From Clostridia bacterium (lineage in GTDB: Bacteria > Bacillota > Clostridia > Oscillospirales > Acutalibacteraceae): a DNA stretch of 64,000 nt. Numbering within the stretch: position 1 is the stretch's first letter; each line of letters starts with the position of its first letter. A program made the translations under genes and the position numbers. The stretch spans positions 17,006 to 81,005 of the forward strand of contig JAFQON010000006.1 of the NCBI GenBank assembly GCA_017403185.1. Direction: 5' to 3'. Positions 34,275-43,281 of the stretch are shown in pieces. The notes beneath the pieces were generated by a model. It was not told the origin of the DNA. It made no database searches and saw only the letters and a list, made by a program, of their open reading frames with translations.

Positions 34275-34823
34275 TCATCCCCCTTTCCCTTTATTCTCGC
34301 CGCTTAGTGACTCCCTGAGCTTTTTGAGTGATCTTTTAAGTTTGGAGCGCACCGTTGACGGCGGACAGTCTAAAATATCGGCTATCTCGTGGCTTTTGTA
34401 GTTGCCCAGCACGCTGAGCAAAACAATCTCCCTTTCTTCATGCGAAAGGGCTTCAAGCGCCGTGCGAAGCTCAACTGAAAGCTCAATGCTCTCAAAGCCT
34501 GCAGGCTCTTCGTATCCCCCGTTTTCGTCATCGAGATAGACCAAGGACTTCTTTTTTTCATTTTCTGTATAGTATCTTTTGCACGAGGCACAAAGAATCT
34601 TGAAAAGCCAGCCTTTGAACGCCTTCGCATTTTTCAAGGATTTTATCTGCCTGAATGCAGACAGCACCGCATCCGACACTGCATCCTGAGCAAGGCTTTC
34701 GCTGCCCGTGACATAGCAGGCGTAGCAGTACATTTCTTTGTAGTATAGCTCATAAAGCTCGCCGAAAGCATCGGCATTGCCTGATTTTGCAAGAGTAACA
34801 AGTTCGTGTATCTGAGCGCTCAA
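34275..34823 (-). CDS. ECF-type sigma factor
   Basis: The 182-residue protein has region 2 (GELYELYYKEMYCYACYVTGSESLAQDAVSDAVLSAFRQI ... FKGWLFKILCASCKRYY) and region 4 (LSVLGNYKSHEIADILDCPPSTVRSKLKRSLKKLRE). It is less like the other two ECF factors in the window than they are like each other. AAGGAGGGTCGAATTTGAGCG lies before ATG. It heads a two-gene unit with the beta-propeller protein. Confidence 0.9.
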   Translation of the reverse strand: MSAQIHELVTLAKSGNADAFGELYELYYKEMYCYACYVTGSESLAQDAVSDAVLSAFRQIKSLKNAKAFKGWLFKILCASCKRYYTENEKKKSLVYLDDENGGYEEPAGFESIELSVELRTALEALSHEEREIVLLSVLGNYKSHEIADILDCPPSTVRSKLKRSLKKLRESLSGENKGKGG

Positions 34824-34970
34824 ATTCGACCCTCCTTACCACTCTCAATTAATAAGTGTCGCAAAGTATGATTTTTGTTGCATGAAAAATAAAAATTTTT
34901 TGCTTTTTTTAATTTTAATCACTCGGGATATAATATACATTAATTAATAATATAAAGCAAGGTGTTATTT

Positions 34971-35906
34971 GTGAAGAAATCAATGTTAATTTTTGCTTTG
35001 GCGGCGGTTATTATGCTCTCAGGCTGCACGGGAAGAGATACGCTTGAAGAGACCGACGCTAACGCCCCTGTAACCGTTGAGGATATCCGCACAACCGCCG
35101 AAACAAGCCGTGCAGAAAACGCAGGCATGACCTCGGCGCTCACGGGCAGAAGAATTCTGCCACCCGCAAGCTTTAAGGCAAACGACCCCGACAACAGCCG
35201 CAACCTTTCAACAAAAAGAATCGAGCACAGCTACGGTGTTGCAAAGAATTCCATGCCGCATCAGATTTCGGTTGACAACCAAAAATATTTTGAAGCAACA
35301 GGCTATAAGGCGGTGTGCTATGACACCAAATCGAGCGAAAAGGTGCTATATCTCACCTTTGACTGCGGTTGGGAGAACGGCTACACCTCAAAGTGCCTTG
35401 ATGTTCTCAAGGAGAAAAAAGTGCCTGCCGCATTCTTCTGCACCCTTGACCATATCGAATCCACGCCCGACCTTATAGCAAGAATGATTAACGAGGGGCA
35501 TATTGTGGGCAACCACTCGGCAAATCACGCCGATTTCACTGAGATTTCACGGCAGAAAATGGCGGATGAGCTGCTTGAATGTGACAATTATCTGCGCAAA
35601 AACTTCGGCTATGCCACAAGCTTTTTCCGCTTCCCCGAGGGTGCATACAACGAAAATTCGCTTGAACTGATTGACTCAATGGGCTACACGAGCGTTTTCT
35701 GGTCATGCGCCTATGCGGACTGGGATGTGAACGCTGCAAAAGGCGGCGACTACGCCTTTGAAACCGTCACCGCCCGCCTACACCCTGGTGCAATTATTCT
35801 GCTCCACTCCGTTTCGCCCGATAATGCCGAAGCGCTCGGCAGAATTATCGACTTCGCCCGCCAGAACGGCTACGAATTCAAAGCATTGACGGAGTATAAG
35901 TTTTAA
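34971..35906 (+). CDS. pdaA: PdaA-type delta-lactam-biosynthetic polysaccharide deacetylase
   Basis: A lipoprotein signal (lipobox LSGC) and a linker of about 80 residues are followed by a NodB domain. Its motif 1, LTFDCGWENGYTSKCLDVL, resembles the TFDNGYENGYT block of Bacillus PdaA rather than the usual TFDDG. Motif 2 is GHIVGNHSANH; motif 3 is FRFPEGAYNENSL, where the usual FRPP is changed. VFWSCAYADWDV and LHPGAIILLHSVSPDNAEAL are as in PdaA. It would remove acetyl groups from muramic residues on the way to spore-cortex muramic delta-lactam. GTG at 34971 with AAGGTG upstream is the likely start. Confidence 0.87.
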   Translation: MKKSMLIFALAAVIMLSGCTGRDTLEETDANAPVTVEDIRTTAETSRAENAGMTSALTGRRILPPASFKANDPDNSRNLSTKRIEHSYGVAKNSMPHQISVDNQKYFEATGYKAVCYDTKSSEKVLYLTFDCGWENGYTSKCLDVLKEKKVPAAFFCTLDHIESTPDLIARMINEGHIVGNHSANHADFTEISRQKMADELLECDNYLRKNFGYATSFFRFPEGAYNENSLELIDSMGYTSVFWSCAYADWDVNAAKGGDYAFETVTARLHPGAIILLHSVSPDNAEALGRIIDFARQNGYEFKALTEYKF

Positions 35907-35907
35907 A

Positions 35908-35938
35908 AAAATCTCCGACTTCGTGTCGGAGATTTTTT
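35908..35938. terminator. Bidirectional terminator after pdaA
   Basis: AATCTCCGAC (35911-35920) pairs with GTCGGAGATT (35926-35935), with A and T runs on both sides. It serves pdaA (+) and the gene ending at 35937 (-). Confidence 0.92.
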
Positions 35939-36989
35939 AACTCAGCCAATCTTTAATTGTTACAAAATCAATCATTTCGAGATATTTTTCAAGCTCTTCA
36001 AGCGGCATCTCTGTTGTTATCGCACTCATTTCCTGCCCGCAAACGGTAATATCCATTCTGTAGCCCTTCCACGCAAAATTCTCAAATCTATACAGCCATC
36101 TGCGAGAATATATCTTTATTGTGGCATTATCTCTCTGAATAGTTTTTTCATACCTGTATTTATTTGAATCCTTATAATAATAATCCGCCTTATAGGTTTC
36201 ATTTATATCAAATCTTATTTTGCTTGTTTCACTGAAATCCATACCCAAATCAATTTTTTCGTGAGTAGGTTCATAATACATCCAGCATATCTCAGCCATA
36301 TCCTCGGGTGCAACAGGAATATACCATTCCCTCTGTGTAAACTCAAGATATTCCCCGGCATTCATGGAATGGAAATAACCTCCCTGAAGCATAGACTGAT
36401 TTTCCGCTAAAAACAGGTCAAAATCTTCTTGACTCATCGTTTCAGCCGCTTCTTTTGCTATTATCAAATTTTCTCTGTTACTCATTTCAAGATATAAAGG
36501 CCGTACATAAGACAGATCATCCGAACCCGTGTTTGCCGCATGCTCACCGTTCGGAAACACAAAAGGATTTGTAACAAACTCTGTTGTTTGTTCAGGAACG
36601 GTGCTTTCAGTTGACTGCTGAGATTGCGTCTGTGTTTTACTGCTCATTTCTGTTTCGTCAATATTCGCCCTTGTTGTTTCAAAAATCCGATCAGCCGTAA
36701 GCTTTGCGGTGCTGAGAATTTCTGCAAACTTGTTTTCATTCTCCGCTTTGGAAGCATCTGCCCTGTCTGATGCAGCAGGCAGCTTTCTTTCAAAAATGCC
36801 GCTGTATGTTAACCCTATCCCCAAAAGGAGAAGGATACAACAAACGCATACCGCAACCAGCCTGCCATCCGTTCGGCTTCGCTGCTTTTCATCGGCATTT
36901 GCCGCTTTGCAATTTGTTTTGATGCGACTTTTCATCTCAGGCGGCATGCTGATTTTTCTGCACGACTCTCTGAGTTTATCAAAATCCAT
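35937..36989 (-). CDS. Putative anti-sigma factor or sensor with one membrane helix
   Basis: The 350-residue protein has a basic cytoplasmic N-terminus (DKLRESCRKISMPPEMKSRIKTNCKAAN), a membrane helix (VAVCVCCILLLLGIGLTYSGIF), a Ser/Thr/Gln-rich linker, then an outer domain ending LEELEKYLEMIDFVTIKDWLS. Its first 11 bases overlap the end of an ECF sigma gene, so the pair is translationally coupled and probably functions as sigma and anti-sigma. It corresponds in layout to 17902-18513. No family recognised in the outer domain. Confidence 0.75.
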   Translation of the reverse strand: MDFDKLRESCRKISMPPEMKSRIKTNCKAANADEKQRSRTDGRLVAVCVCCILLLLGIGLTYSGIFERKLPAASDRADASKAENENKFAEILSTAKLTADRIFETTRANIDETEMSSKTQTQSQQSTESTVPEQTTEFVTNPFVFPNGEHAANTGSDDLSYVRPLYLEMSNRENLIIAKEAAETMSQEDFDLFLAENQSMLQGGYFHSMNAGEYLEFTQREWYIPVAPEDMAEICWMYYEPTHEKIDLGMDFSETSKIRFDINETYKADYYYKDSNKYRYEKTIQRDNATIKIYSRRWLYRFENFAWKGYRMDITVCGQEMSAITTEMPLEELEKYLEMIDFVTIKDWLS

Positions 36990-37479
36990 TAAAATCCAAC
37001 TCCTTCCTTATATTTTCTTCAAGTAACTTACGCCCTTTTTGCAGCCGCATTTTTACCGCAGACGGAGTTTTTCCTATAATTTCCGCGATTTCTTTCACCT
37101 TGTAATCTTCAACATAGTGGAGGGTCAGCACTATTCTGAACTTTTCGGGAACCTGTGCAAGAATATCGGTTATCGAATCAGTAAACGCATCGAAATCTGC
37201 GCCTTCATCAATCTGCGGTTTTGAAAGCTGCATTTTTCTTGACCTGAATATATCTTTGCATTTATTGTTGGCAACCTTTAAAAGCCAGGCTTTTTCATGC
37301 TCGGCATTTTTGAATTCGGGGGCTTTTTGTATATACTTCAAAAAAGTTTCCTGAACGGCATCCTCTGCATCAGCTTCATTTTTGAGCATAATAAGGCAAA
37401 CCCTGAAAAGCATATCGCCGTAAATATCAATGGCTTTTTCAATGCCGAGTACATTATCTTCGGAGACCTGATGCATCAT
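36979..37479 (-). CDS. ECF-type sigma factor
   Basis: Region 2 (YGDMLFRVCLIMLKNEADAEDAVQETFLKYIQKAPEF ... EKAWLLKVANNKCKDIF) and region 4 (YVEDYKVKEIAEIIGKTPSAVKMRLQKGRKLLEE) are clear. The sequence parallels the sigma factor at 17415-17900 block by block (for example FLKYIxKAP and HEKAWL), so the two cassettes look paralogous. ATG at 37479 follows GGGGGTTGAAA. It overlaps its downstream membrane partner. Confidence 0.91.
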   Translation of the reverse strand: MMHQVSEDNVLGIEKAIDIYGDMLFRVCLIMLKNEADAEDAVQETFLKYIQKAPEFKNAEHEKAWLLKVANNKCKDIFRSRKMQLSKPQIDEGADFDAFTDSITDILAQVPEKFRIVLTLHYVEDYKVKEIAEIIGKTPSAVKMRLQKGRKLLEENIRKELDFNGF

Positions 37480-37604
37480 TTTCAACCCCCTTCACTTATA
37501 AAACGGATGAAACTGCTTTTTGGTCAATTATTTTATAAAAAAATAAAGATTCTTCACTTTCACTCAAATATTTCATTATGAGCTTAAGCGAAGAATCTTT
37601 TGTT

Positions 37605-38555
37605 TTAATAACCGTATTTCTTTCTGTAGGTTTCTCTGTCGCAGCGGGTGACGATTTTTTCGCCGTCAAAAATCAGGATGCAGTAGGCGTTGCCCGCTTT
37701 TTTGCCCTTGTCAAACCACTCTGCAAATGCTTTTTGCATTGATGTTTCTCTCGGAAGTTCTGCAGGGCGAAGGCTGCTTTTTCCAACGCCGAAAATTCTC
37801 CAGCCGTCACCGAAATCATAGGTCTGCCTGATATCAAGAGGCTGAAAATCAAGAAGAAAATCGCTTGTGTTTGAGTTCTCGGGCAGGATGTTGAGGTTGT
37901 CGGGGTAGAGAAGCCATGAGTTGCAGCAAATTACAATGTGTTTGCCGTCAAATCTGTCTTTGAAAAACTCAAAGGCTTTTTTATATGTATCCATTCTGGT
38001 TTCATAGGTGAGAGGCTCTCTGTGCGACGGAATATGAAGACCGAGGCAGAAATCGTCTTCTTTTATGTAAATGCCGTTTTCTTCATAGAATTCCTCGCCG
38101 AAATCTGAAAGGTCAAACTGAAATCTGCCGATACCGAAGCGTTCAAGGGTATAGAAGCTCATAAACCAGCCTTCAACAAAGGTGCCCCATACATCGTAAT
38201 TCTCTTTACACTCAAGCATCTTTGATTTCAGGTCAAGCACTGAGGTCCAATAAATCTCCTCTGAGATGCCCTGCTTTTTGTAAGCTGCAAGAAGGGGCTT
38301 TGTGCAGTTAAGAAGAAGCACAAGGTGCACGGTGTACTCATGCTCACCGATAAGCTCCGCAAGAGCCTTGGTCTTATCTCTGAATTCGCCGAAGTTCTTC
38401 TTCTGAATCCAGTATTTTTTATACATTGACTCATAGATTTTGTTTGCCTTCTCGTTTGCAAGAATATTTTCTTCTGCTTTGATTATCGCCTCTCTTGCCT
38501 CGGCGGGATAATCGTGCCTTTCCATAACAAGCAAAGCGTGATTGTAATTTTTCAT
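37605..38555 (-). CDS. Acyltransferase domain-containing protein (GNAT-like C-terminus, DUF5596-like)
   Basis: The protein of 316 residues has an all-helical N-terminal half (YTVHLVLLLNCTKPLLAAYKKQGISEEIYWTSVLDLKSK) and a mixed C-terminal half (GRFQFDLSDFGEE, FCLGLHIPSHREPLTYE, CNSWLLYPDNLNILPENSNT, RIFGVGKSSLRPAELPRETSMQKAFAEW). This matches the clostridial acyltransferase-domain family with a GNAT-like C-terminal half. The substrate is unknown. ATG at 38555 has GAGGTGA five bases upstream; a GTG start nine bases earlier is less likely. It appears to be a single gene. Confidence 0.75.
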   Translation of the reverse strand: MKNYNHALLVMERHDYPAEAREAIIKAEENILANEKANKIYESMYKKYWIQKKNFGEFRDKTKALAELIGEHEYTVHLVLLLNCTKPLLAAYKKQGISEEIYWTSVLDLKSKMLECKENYDVWGTFVEGWFMSFYTLERFGIGRFQFDLSDFGEEFYEENGIYIKEDDFCLGLHIPSHREPLTYETRMDTYKKAFEFFKDRFDGKHIVICCNSWLLYPDNLNILPENSNTSDFLLDFQPLDIRQTYDFGDGWRIFGVGKSSLRPAELPRETSMQKAFAEWFDKGKKAGNAYCILIFDGEKIVTRCDRETYRKKYGY

Positions 38556-38616
38556 TTTCTTCACCTCACGGGTACATTATATATGGTATTATATAATATA
38601 CAAACTGAGAATGCAA

Positions 38617-38640
38617 CAAAAAAACCGCCCGAAGGCGGTT
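38617..38640 (-). terminator. Terminator of cysK
   Basis: AACCGCC (38623-38629) pairs with GGCGGTT (38634-38640) with a four-base loop, and on the minus strand a run of T residues follows. Confidence 0.9.
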
Positions 38641-38646
38641 AATTTT

Positions 38647-39573
38647 TCATCTGAAAAGCGGGGTTGAGAAATATCTCTCCGCCGTGTCGGGGAGAACGGT
38701 GACAACCGTTTTGCCCTTGCCGAGCTTTTTGGCAAGCCTGAGCGCCGCCGCAACATTTGTGCCGCTGCTGATACCGCACATAATGCCCTCTTTTGATGCA
38801 AGATCCCTTGAGGTCTGCAGTGCTTCATCATCCTTGACGATGCACACATCATCAAAAATATTGCAGTTGAGAATTTCGGGGATAAGCCCGTCGCCAATGC
38901 CCATCTGCACATGAGTGCCGATTGAGCCGCCCGAGAGAATCGCCGCATTTTCGGGCTCAACTGCCCAGATTGTCATATCGGGGTTGTGCTCCTTAAGCAC
39001 CTCGCCAATGCCCGTGATTGTGCCGCCAGTGCCTATGCCTGAGCAAAAGCCGTGAATGGGGCCGCCGACCTGCTCAAGGATTTCAATGGCGGTAACAGAC
39101 CTCTGCACTGCGGGGTTTGCGGGATTTTCAAACTGCTGAGGCACAAAAACATTCTTATCCTCTGCCTTCATCTTCATTGCAAGTGCAAGGCAATCCTCAA
39201 TGCAGGCACCGATATTGCCCGCATCATGCACAAGAATAACCTCGGCCCCGTAGTGCTCAACAAGCTTTCGCCTTTCTTCGCTTACGGAGTCGGGCATGAT
39301 AATTTTAACCTTGTAGCCCTTGACTGCACCTACAAGCGCAAGACCTATGCCCTGATTGCCGCTTGTGGGCTCAACGATAACCGTGTCGGAATTGAGAAGC
39401 CCCTTTTGCTCCGCATCAAGAATCATGTTGAGTGCGGTGCGTGTTTTGATTGAGCCGCCCACATTCAGACCCTCAAACTTAACAAGAATCTCGGCATCAT
39501 CGGGGTCGGTCATATGCTGAAGTCTTATAATGGGAGTGTTACCCATCGCATCAAGTATTGTATTAAAAACCAT
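38647..39573 (-). CDS. cysK: Cysteine synthase (O-acetylserine sulfhydrylase)
   Basis: This PLP enzyme makes cysteine from O-acetylserine and sulfide. MGNTPIIRLQ, the PLP-lysine motif GGSIKTRTALNMI, the substrate loop EPTSGNQGIGLA, GIGTGGTITGIGE and GISSGTNVAAAL are all present. Length 308 residues is usual. GAAAGG upstream of ATG supports the start. The C-terminus ends ERYFSTPLF, a typical cysteine synthase end. It is transcribed alone. Confidence 0.94.
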   Translation of the reverse strand: MVFNTILDAMGNTPIIRLQHMTDPDDAEILVKFEGLNVGGSIKTRTALNMILDAEQKGLLNSDTVIVEPTSGNQGIGLALVGAVKGYKVKIIMPDSVSEERRKLVEHYGAEVILVHDAGNIGACIEDCLALAMKMKAEDKNVFVPQQFENPANPAVQRSVTAIEILEQVGGPIHGFCSGIGTGGTITGIGEVLKEHNPDMTIWAVEPENAAILSGGSIGTHVQMGIGDGLIPEILNCNIFDDVCIVKDDEALQTSRDLASKEGIMCGISSGTNVAAALRLAKKLGKGKTVVTVLPDTAERYFSTPLFR

Positions 39574-39688
39574 TTTGAAAAGACCTTTCTTCGGTAGTTA
39601 TCCAATCATACGGTTTGATATTATATCATATGTAAAAGGCTTTTTCAATGACATAAAAATTGTACTTTCGAAAAAACTTTTGTGAATT

Positions 39689-40492
39689 TTAGACTATTTG
39701 CACAAGACCCGTTGAGATATATTCAAGCCTGCCGCCCATTATGCGCTTAAGATAATCATACTGCTCAACGCCCGTGCAATGAGCGGTGTAATACATTGTA
39801 TTATTCTTCATCAGAATTTCCGCCGTTTCGTCAAGCACCTTTCGGTCATCCGTGCCCGGGTCAAGCTTTGAGAGGTGAAAGCCGCCGATGAAAACATCGG
39901 GCTTAAACCATTCGGCGATATTCAGCAAGCCCTTGTGCGAGCAGCCGCTGAAAAGAATTTTTCTGCCGTTTTTGTTTATTAGCAGATATTGCTCGTGAAG
40001 AAAATCGTCGGGCTGTATCACGCCGTCACGCTCAATGCCGAGACCATACGGATTCGTCGGATATTTTCTCGGCAGCAGGTTGCAGGAATGCAGGCTAAGC
40101 TCCTCATCAATCACGAGCTCATCCTCAACAAAAGCAAGCCTTTCCGTGCCCTGCAGGCTCTTGTCAAGCCCGATGTATTTTTCACTGCCGTTGTAATGCT
40201 TGCCGAAGGCATTTTTGCTCATAAAAACACTTGCTTTTTTGTTGATTTCAAGGAATTTTTCAATTCCGCCGCCATGGTCATAGTGACCGTGTGACAATAC
40301 AGCAACATCAACCGCCGCCAAATCAACGCCCAATTTTCGGGCATTTTCGGCAAACGCAGCCGTCTGACCCATATCAAAGAGGATTTTATGCTTTTCTGTT
40401 TCAATATAAAGCGACAGCCCATGCTCTGCAATAAGATTTTCGTTTTCGGTTGTGTTTTCGGTCAAAACCGTGATTTTTATGTTACTTATCAT
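39689..40492 (-). CDS. MBL-fold metallohydrolase
   Basis: The metallo-beta-lactamase fold motifs are visible: FDMGQTAAFAENA, SHGHYDHGGG (the HxHxDH site), LFSGCSHKGLLN and YYTAHCTG. The overall pattern resembles the family annotated as 7,8-dihydropterin-6-yl-methyl-4-(beta-D-ribofuranosyl)aminobenzene-5'-phosphate synthase, but the substrate in bacteria is not established. ATG at 40492 overlaps the stop of the upstream symporter (ATGA), so they are coupled. Confidence 0.87.
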   Translation of the reverse strand: MISNIKITVLTENTTENENLIAEHGLSLYIETEKHKILFDMGQTAAFAENARKLGVDLAAVDVAVLSHGHYDHGGGIEKFLEINKKASVFMSKNAFGKHYNGSEKYIGLDKSLQGTERLAFVEDELVIDEELSLHSCNLLPRKYPTNPYGLGIERDGVIQPDDFLHEQYLLINKNGRKILFSGCSHKGLLNIAEWFKPDVFIGGFHLSKLDPGTDDRKVLDETAEILMKNNTMYYTAHCTGVEQYDYLKRIMGGRLEYISTGLVQIV

Positions 40493-41889
40493 TTCCAGCA
40501 ATCAACCTCATGGGGGAGCCAAATATCCTTCGCTTTGAAATCAAGAGCGGCACCCGATTTTTTCTTTTTCTCATAATCCTTGAGGGCACTCAGTGCATAT
40601 TTGCTGAGTATGACGATGACGGGAATGTTTATCAGCGTCATTCCGCCCATAAGTATATCGGCAATATCCCAGAGAAGCCCCGCACTAAGACCCGAGCCTA
40701 CAAAAATCGCAGCTGAGAGGATTATATGAATAACCGTCATTGCACCCTTGCCGAGCTCTCTTTTTGCAATGTGAGTTATGCCTTTGTCAACATAGTAAAG
40801 GTTGCCCAGAAGAGTTGTGAATGCAAAAAGAATCATTGCAACGGTTATGAAAACGGGGCCGAAGCCGCCGAGCGTTACACGAAGAGATTCCTGAACATAT
40901 GCCGCACCCGAGATTTCCTCAGAAGGCTCAACGCCCGAGCACATACACAGGAATGCCGTTGCCGAGCAAATAAGAATCGTATCAATAAACACTGAAAGCA
41001 CCTGAACAAGACCCTGCTTGACAGGATGGCTCACCTCGGCAGATGCCGATGCGTTGGGTGCTGAGCCCACGCCTGCTTCGTTGCTGAAAAGGCCTCTTTT
41101 TATTCCGTACATAATGCACGAGCCGCCGAAGCCGCCGAAAATCGCCTGAAAATCAAATGCTTCTTCAAAAATTCTCACAAAAACCGAAGGCAGCAGCCTG
41201 ATATTCATTATAACCACGATTAATGCCACAACCACATAAGCCGTGCCCATAATCGGAACAAGCAGCTCCGTTATTTTGACAATTCTTTTGCCGCCGCCGA
41301 GAAGGCAGTAGCATACGAGCGCCGCAACGATAAAGCCGATAATCCATGGCGTTGTTTTTTCATCATAAAAGCTGTATGCGGAGAAGGTTGACTGCAGATT
41401 ATAAGATGCAAGCATATTGAAGCCGAAGCCGTATGTAAAAACAAGCAAAACAGAAAACACAACTGCAAGAAATCTGTTTTTGAGAGCAGTTTCAATGTAG
41501 TATGCAGGACCGCCGTAGCAGCCGTCAGCACCTTTTTTCTTATAAATCTGAGCAAGCGTGCTCTCGATAAATGCGGAAGAGCTGCCGATAATTGCAATGA
41601 GCCACATCCAGAAAACCGAACCGAAGCCGCCTATACATAAAGCGGTTGAAACACCGATAATGTTGCCCGTGCCGACTCTTGATGCAGTTGAAATCATCAA
41701 TGCCTGAAACGACGAAACTCCGTTGCTGCTCTTTTCTGTCACTGCACGAAGCTGATCCTTGAAAAGCCTGAACGGCAGAAACTTTGTTCTTACCGTAAAG
41801 TAAAGACCGCCCGCTATCAGCACAATAATAAGTATGTAGCTGTAAAGAAGATTGCTCACCGATGAAATAAAATCACTGAATGCCGCCAT
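40489..41889 (-). CDS. Sodium:alanine symporter (AGCS family), second copy
   Basis: The 466-residue protein carries AGCS signatures: FTVRTKFLPFRLF, STASRVGTGNIIGVSTALCIGGFGSVFWMW, GGPAYYIETAL, YGIKRGLFSNEAGVGSAPNASA and FTTLLGNLYYVDKGITHIAKRELG. It would import a small amino acid with sodium. It is only moderately like the copy at 28224-29567. The coupled MBL-fold gene downstream may act on something related to its cargo. ATG is preceded by ACAGGACGGTTAATT, a weak site. Confidence 0.92.
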   Translation of the reverse strand: MAAFSDFISSVSNLLYSYILIIVLIAGGLYFTVRTKFLPFRLFKDQLRAVTEKSSNGVSSFQALMISTASRVGTGNIIGVSTALCIGGFGSVFWMWLIAIIGSSSAFIESTLAQIYKKKGADGCYGGPAYYIETALKNRFLAVVFSVLLVFTYGFGFNMLASYNLQSTFSAYSFYDEKTTPWIIGFIVAALVCYCLLGGGKRIVKITELLVPIMGTAYVVVALIVVIMNIRLLPSVFVRIFEEAFDFQAIFGGFGGSCIMYGIKRGLFSNEAGVGSAPNASASAEVSHPVKQGLVQVLSVFIDTILICSATAFLCMCSGVEPSEEISGAAYVQESLRVTLGGFGPVFITVAMILFAFTTLLGNLYYVDKGITHIAKRELGKGAMTVIHIILSAAIFVGSGLSAGLLWDIADILMGGMTLINIPVIVILSKYALSALKDYEKKKKSGAALDFKAKDIWLPHEVDCWK

Positions 41890-41962
41890 AATTAACCGTC
41901 CTGTTCACCAAATATAATCTTTAGAATTATATATGAAATAACGGATATTGTCAAATCAAGGC

Positions 41963-41990
41963 AAAAAAGGGGCTGTTGATACAGCCCCTT
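41963..41990 (-). terminator. Terminator of the XRE/TPR regulator gene
   Basis: AAGGGGCTGT (41967-41976) pairs perfectly with ACAGCCCCTT (41981-41990) around TGAT; TTTT follows on the minus strand. Confidence 0.92.
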
Positions 41991-41994
41991 CAGA

Positions 41995-43089
41995 TTATTT
42001 GATGATGTCAATTATTGCCTTGAACTCGTCTGTTGCTCTGAATTCATCCGAAAGAGGGTATCCTTCGAGCAGTGCATCCCTGATTGAGTGTGCAATGTTG
42101 TCGCTGCCGCCCTTGAAGGCTGTTGCTTTGTTGAATTCAAGCCCCTCAACAAGATATGATGTGTGGGTTGTAACCTCGGGCATCGCCTCATACTCAACAG
42201 CAAGCTCAGCTTCCTTTCTGAAAGCTTCAAGCGCACCCTTATCATCACCGTTATTGTGCCTGATAACGCCGAGATAGCCGTAGTTGAAAATCATCAGATA
42301 CCAGCTTCGTCCGTAGTCACCGTCAGGCATAACTGCATTCACAAAATCAAGATACGCCTCAATCGCATTGACATCACGCTCAAGAATACAGCTTGCCTTG
42401 CGGTTTATCATCTCGCCGAGAAGCTGAACCAATGCAGAAAAGCCGCTTGCGCACGCCATATATCTTTTTTCACTGTCATGAGGATAAAGCATCATAGCCT
42501 TGATTTCTCTTGCATCATTCATCAAAGGCATTTCAGCGAGAATGGCATCAACAGCCGAAATATCCACACCGCTGCTTTCAATTCTGCTGAGCGATTCAAG
42601 ATAGCTGCACATTGTGCTTTTAGCCCTGACTCTGATAGAGTCATCCGTGCAGTAATTCTGAATGATTTCATACACTCTTTCTGCCTCTTCTCTTGATTCA
42701 AGAAGCTTTTCGGGTTCATTATATCCATAAGAAACAAGAGTTGACAAATAGCATGAAAGCAGTTTGTAGTTGCCGGGGAATTCGGTTGTTGCCTGCTTCA
42801 TAAGTGCCCTCGCCTCTTCATTATCCTTGAGAGAAAGCTCTTTAAAGCTATCAAGATAATTTTTGATTTTATTCTCCTGCTCAATTGTTTTTATTCCGAG
42901 AATTGTATCCGTTGTTACGCCGAAAAATGAAGCAATCGCAGGCACAAGAGTAATATCGGGGTAGCTTTCGCCTCTCTCCCACTTGCTTACACTCTGATAT
43001 GACACATTGAGAAACTTTGCGAGCATTTCCTGAGTAAGATCTCTCTCCTTGCGAAGTTTTTTGATGTTTTCTCCGATATAAAGTGACAT
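41995..43089 (-). CDS. XRE-family regulator with a C-terminal helical-repeat domain
   Basis: The N-terminal helix-turn-helix (NIKKLRKERDLTQEMLAKFLNVSYQSVSKWERGESYPD) is followed by TDTILGI and about 280 residues of TPR-like helices (EARALMKQATTEFPGNYKLLSCYLSTLVSYG ... GALEAFRKEAELAVEYEAM). The layout resembles regulators that sense peptides or proteins through a repeat domain. ATG at 43089 has CGGAGGTAAATATT upstream; the longer frame to 43179 is unlikely. No target could be assigned. Confidence 0.88.
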   Translation of the reverse strand: MSLYIGENIKKLRKERDLTQEMLAKFLNVSYQSVSKWERGESYPDITLVPAIASFFGVTTDTILGIKTIEQENKIKNYLDSFKELSLKDNEEARALMKQATTEFPGNYKLLSCYLSTLVSYGYNEPEKLLESREEAERVYEIIQNYCTDDSIRVRAKSTMCSYLESLSRIESSGVDISAVDAILAEMPLMNDAREIKAMMLYPHDSEKRYMACASGFSALVQLLGEMINRKASCILERDVNAIEAYLDFVNAVMPDGDYGRSWYLMIFNYGYLGVIRHNNGDDKGALEAFRKEAELAVEYEAMPEVTTHTSYLVEGLEFNKATAFKGGSDNIAHSIRDALLEGYPLSDEFRATDEFKAIIDIIK

Positions 43090-43241
43090 AATATTTACCT
43101 CCGAAAATAATTTGTTCAACAGCGCTGTTTGCAAGTTAATAATAACCCGAAAAAACAAAAAATACAATAACGCCGTCATTGAGCAAACTCAACCGCAGGG
43201 CGAGAATTCAACAGGCAGTTTTCAATCGGTTTTTTACAGTC

Positions 43242-43269
43242 AAAAACGGCCTGCATTATGCAAGCCGTT
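43242..43269 (-). terminator. Terminator of nanA
   Basis: AACGGC (43245-43250) pairs with GCCGTT (43264-43269), with inner TGCA/TGCA pairing; TTTTG follows on the minus strand. Confidence 0.85.
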
Positions 43270-43281
43270 CTTTGTTTCCGT

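Noticed and set aside
42163-42696. 177-codon plus-strand frame inside the XRE/TPR regulator
   Set aside because: Shadow of a gene with clear helix-turn-helix and start site.
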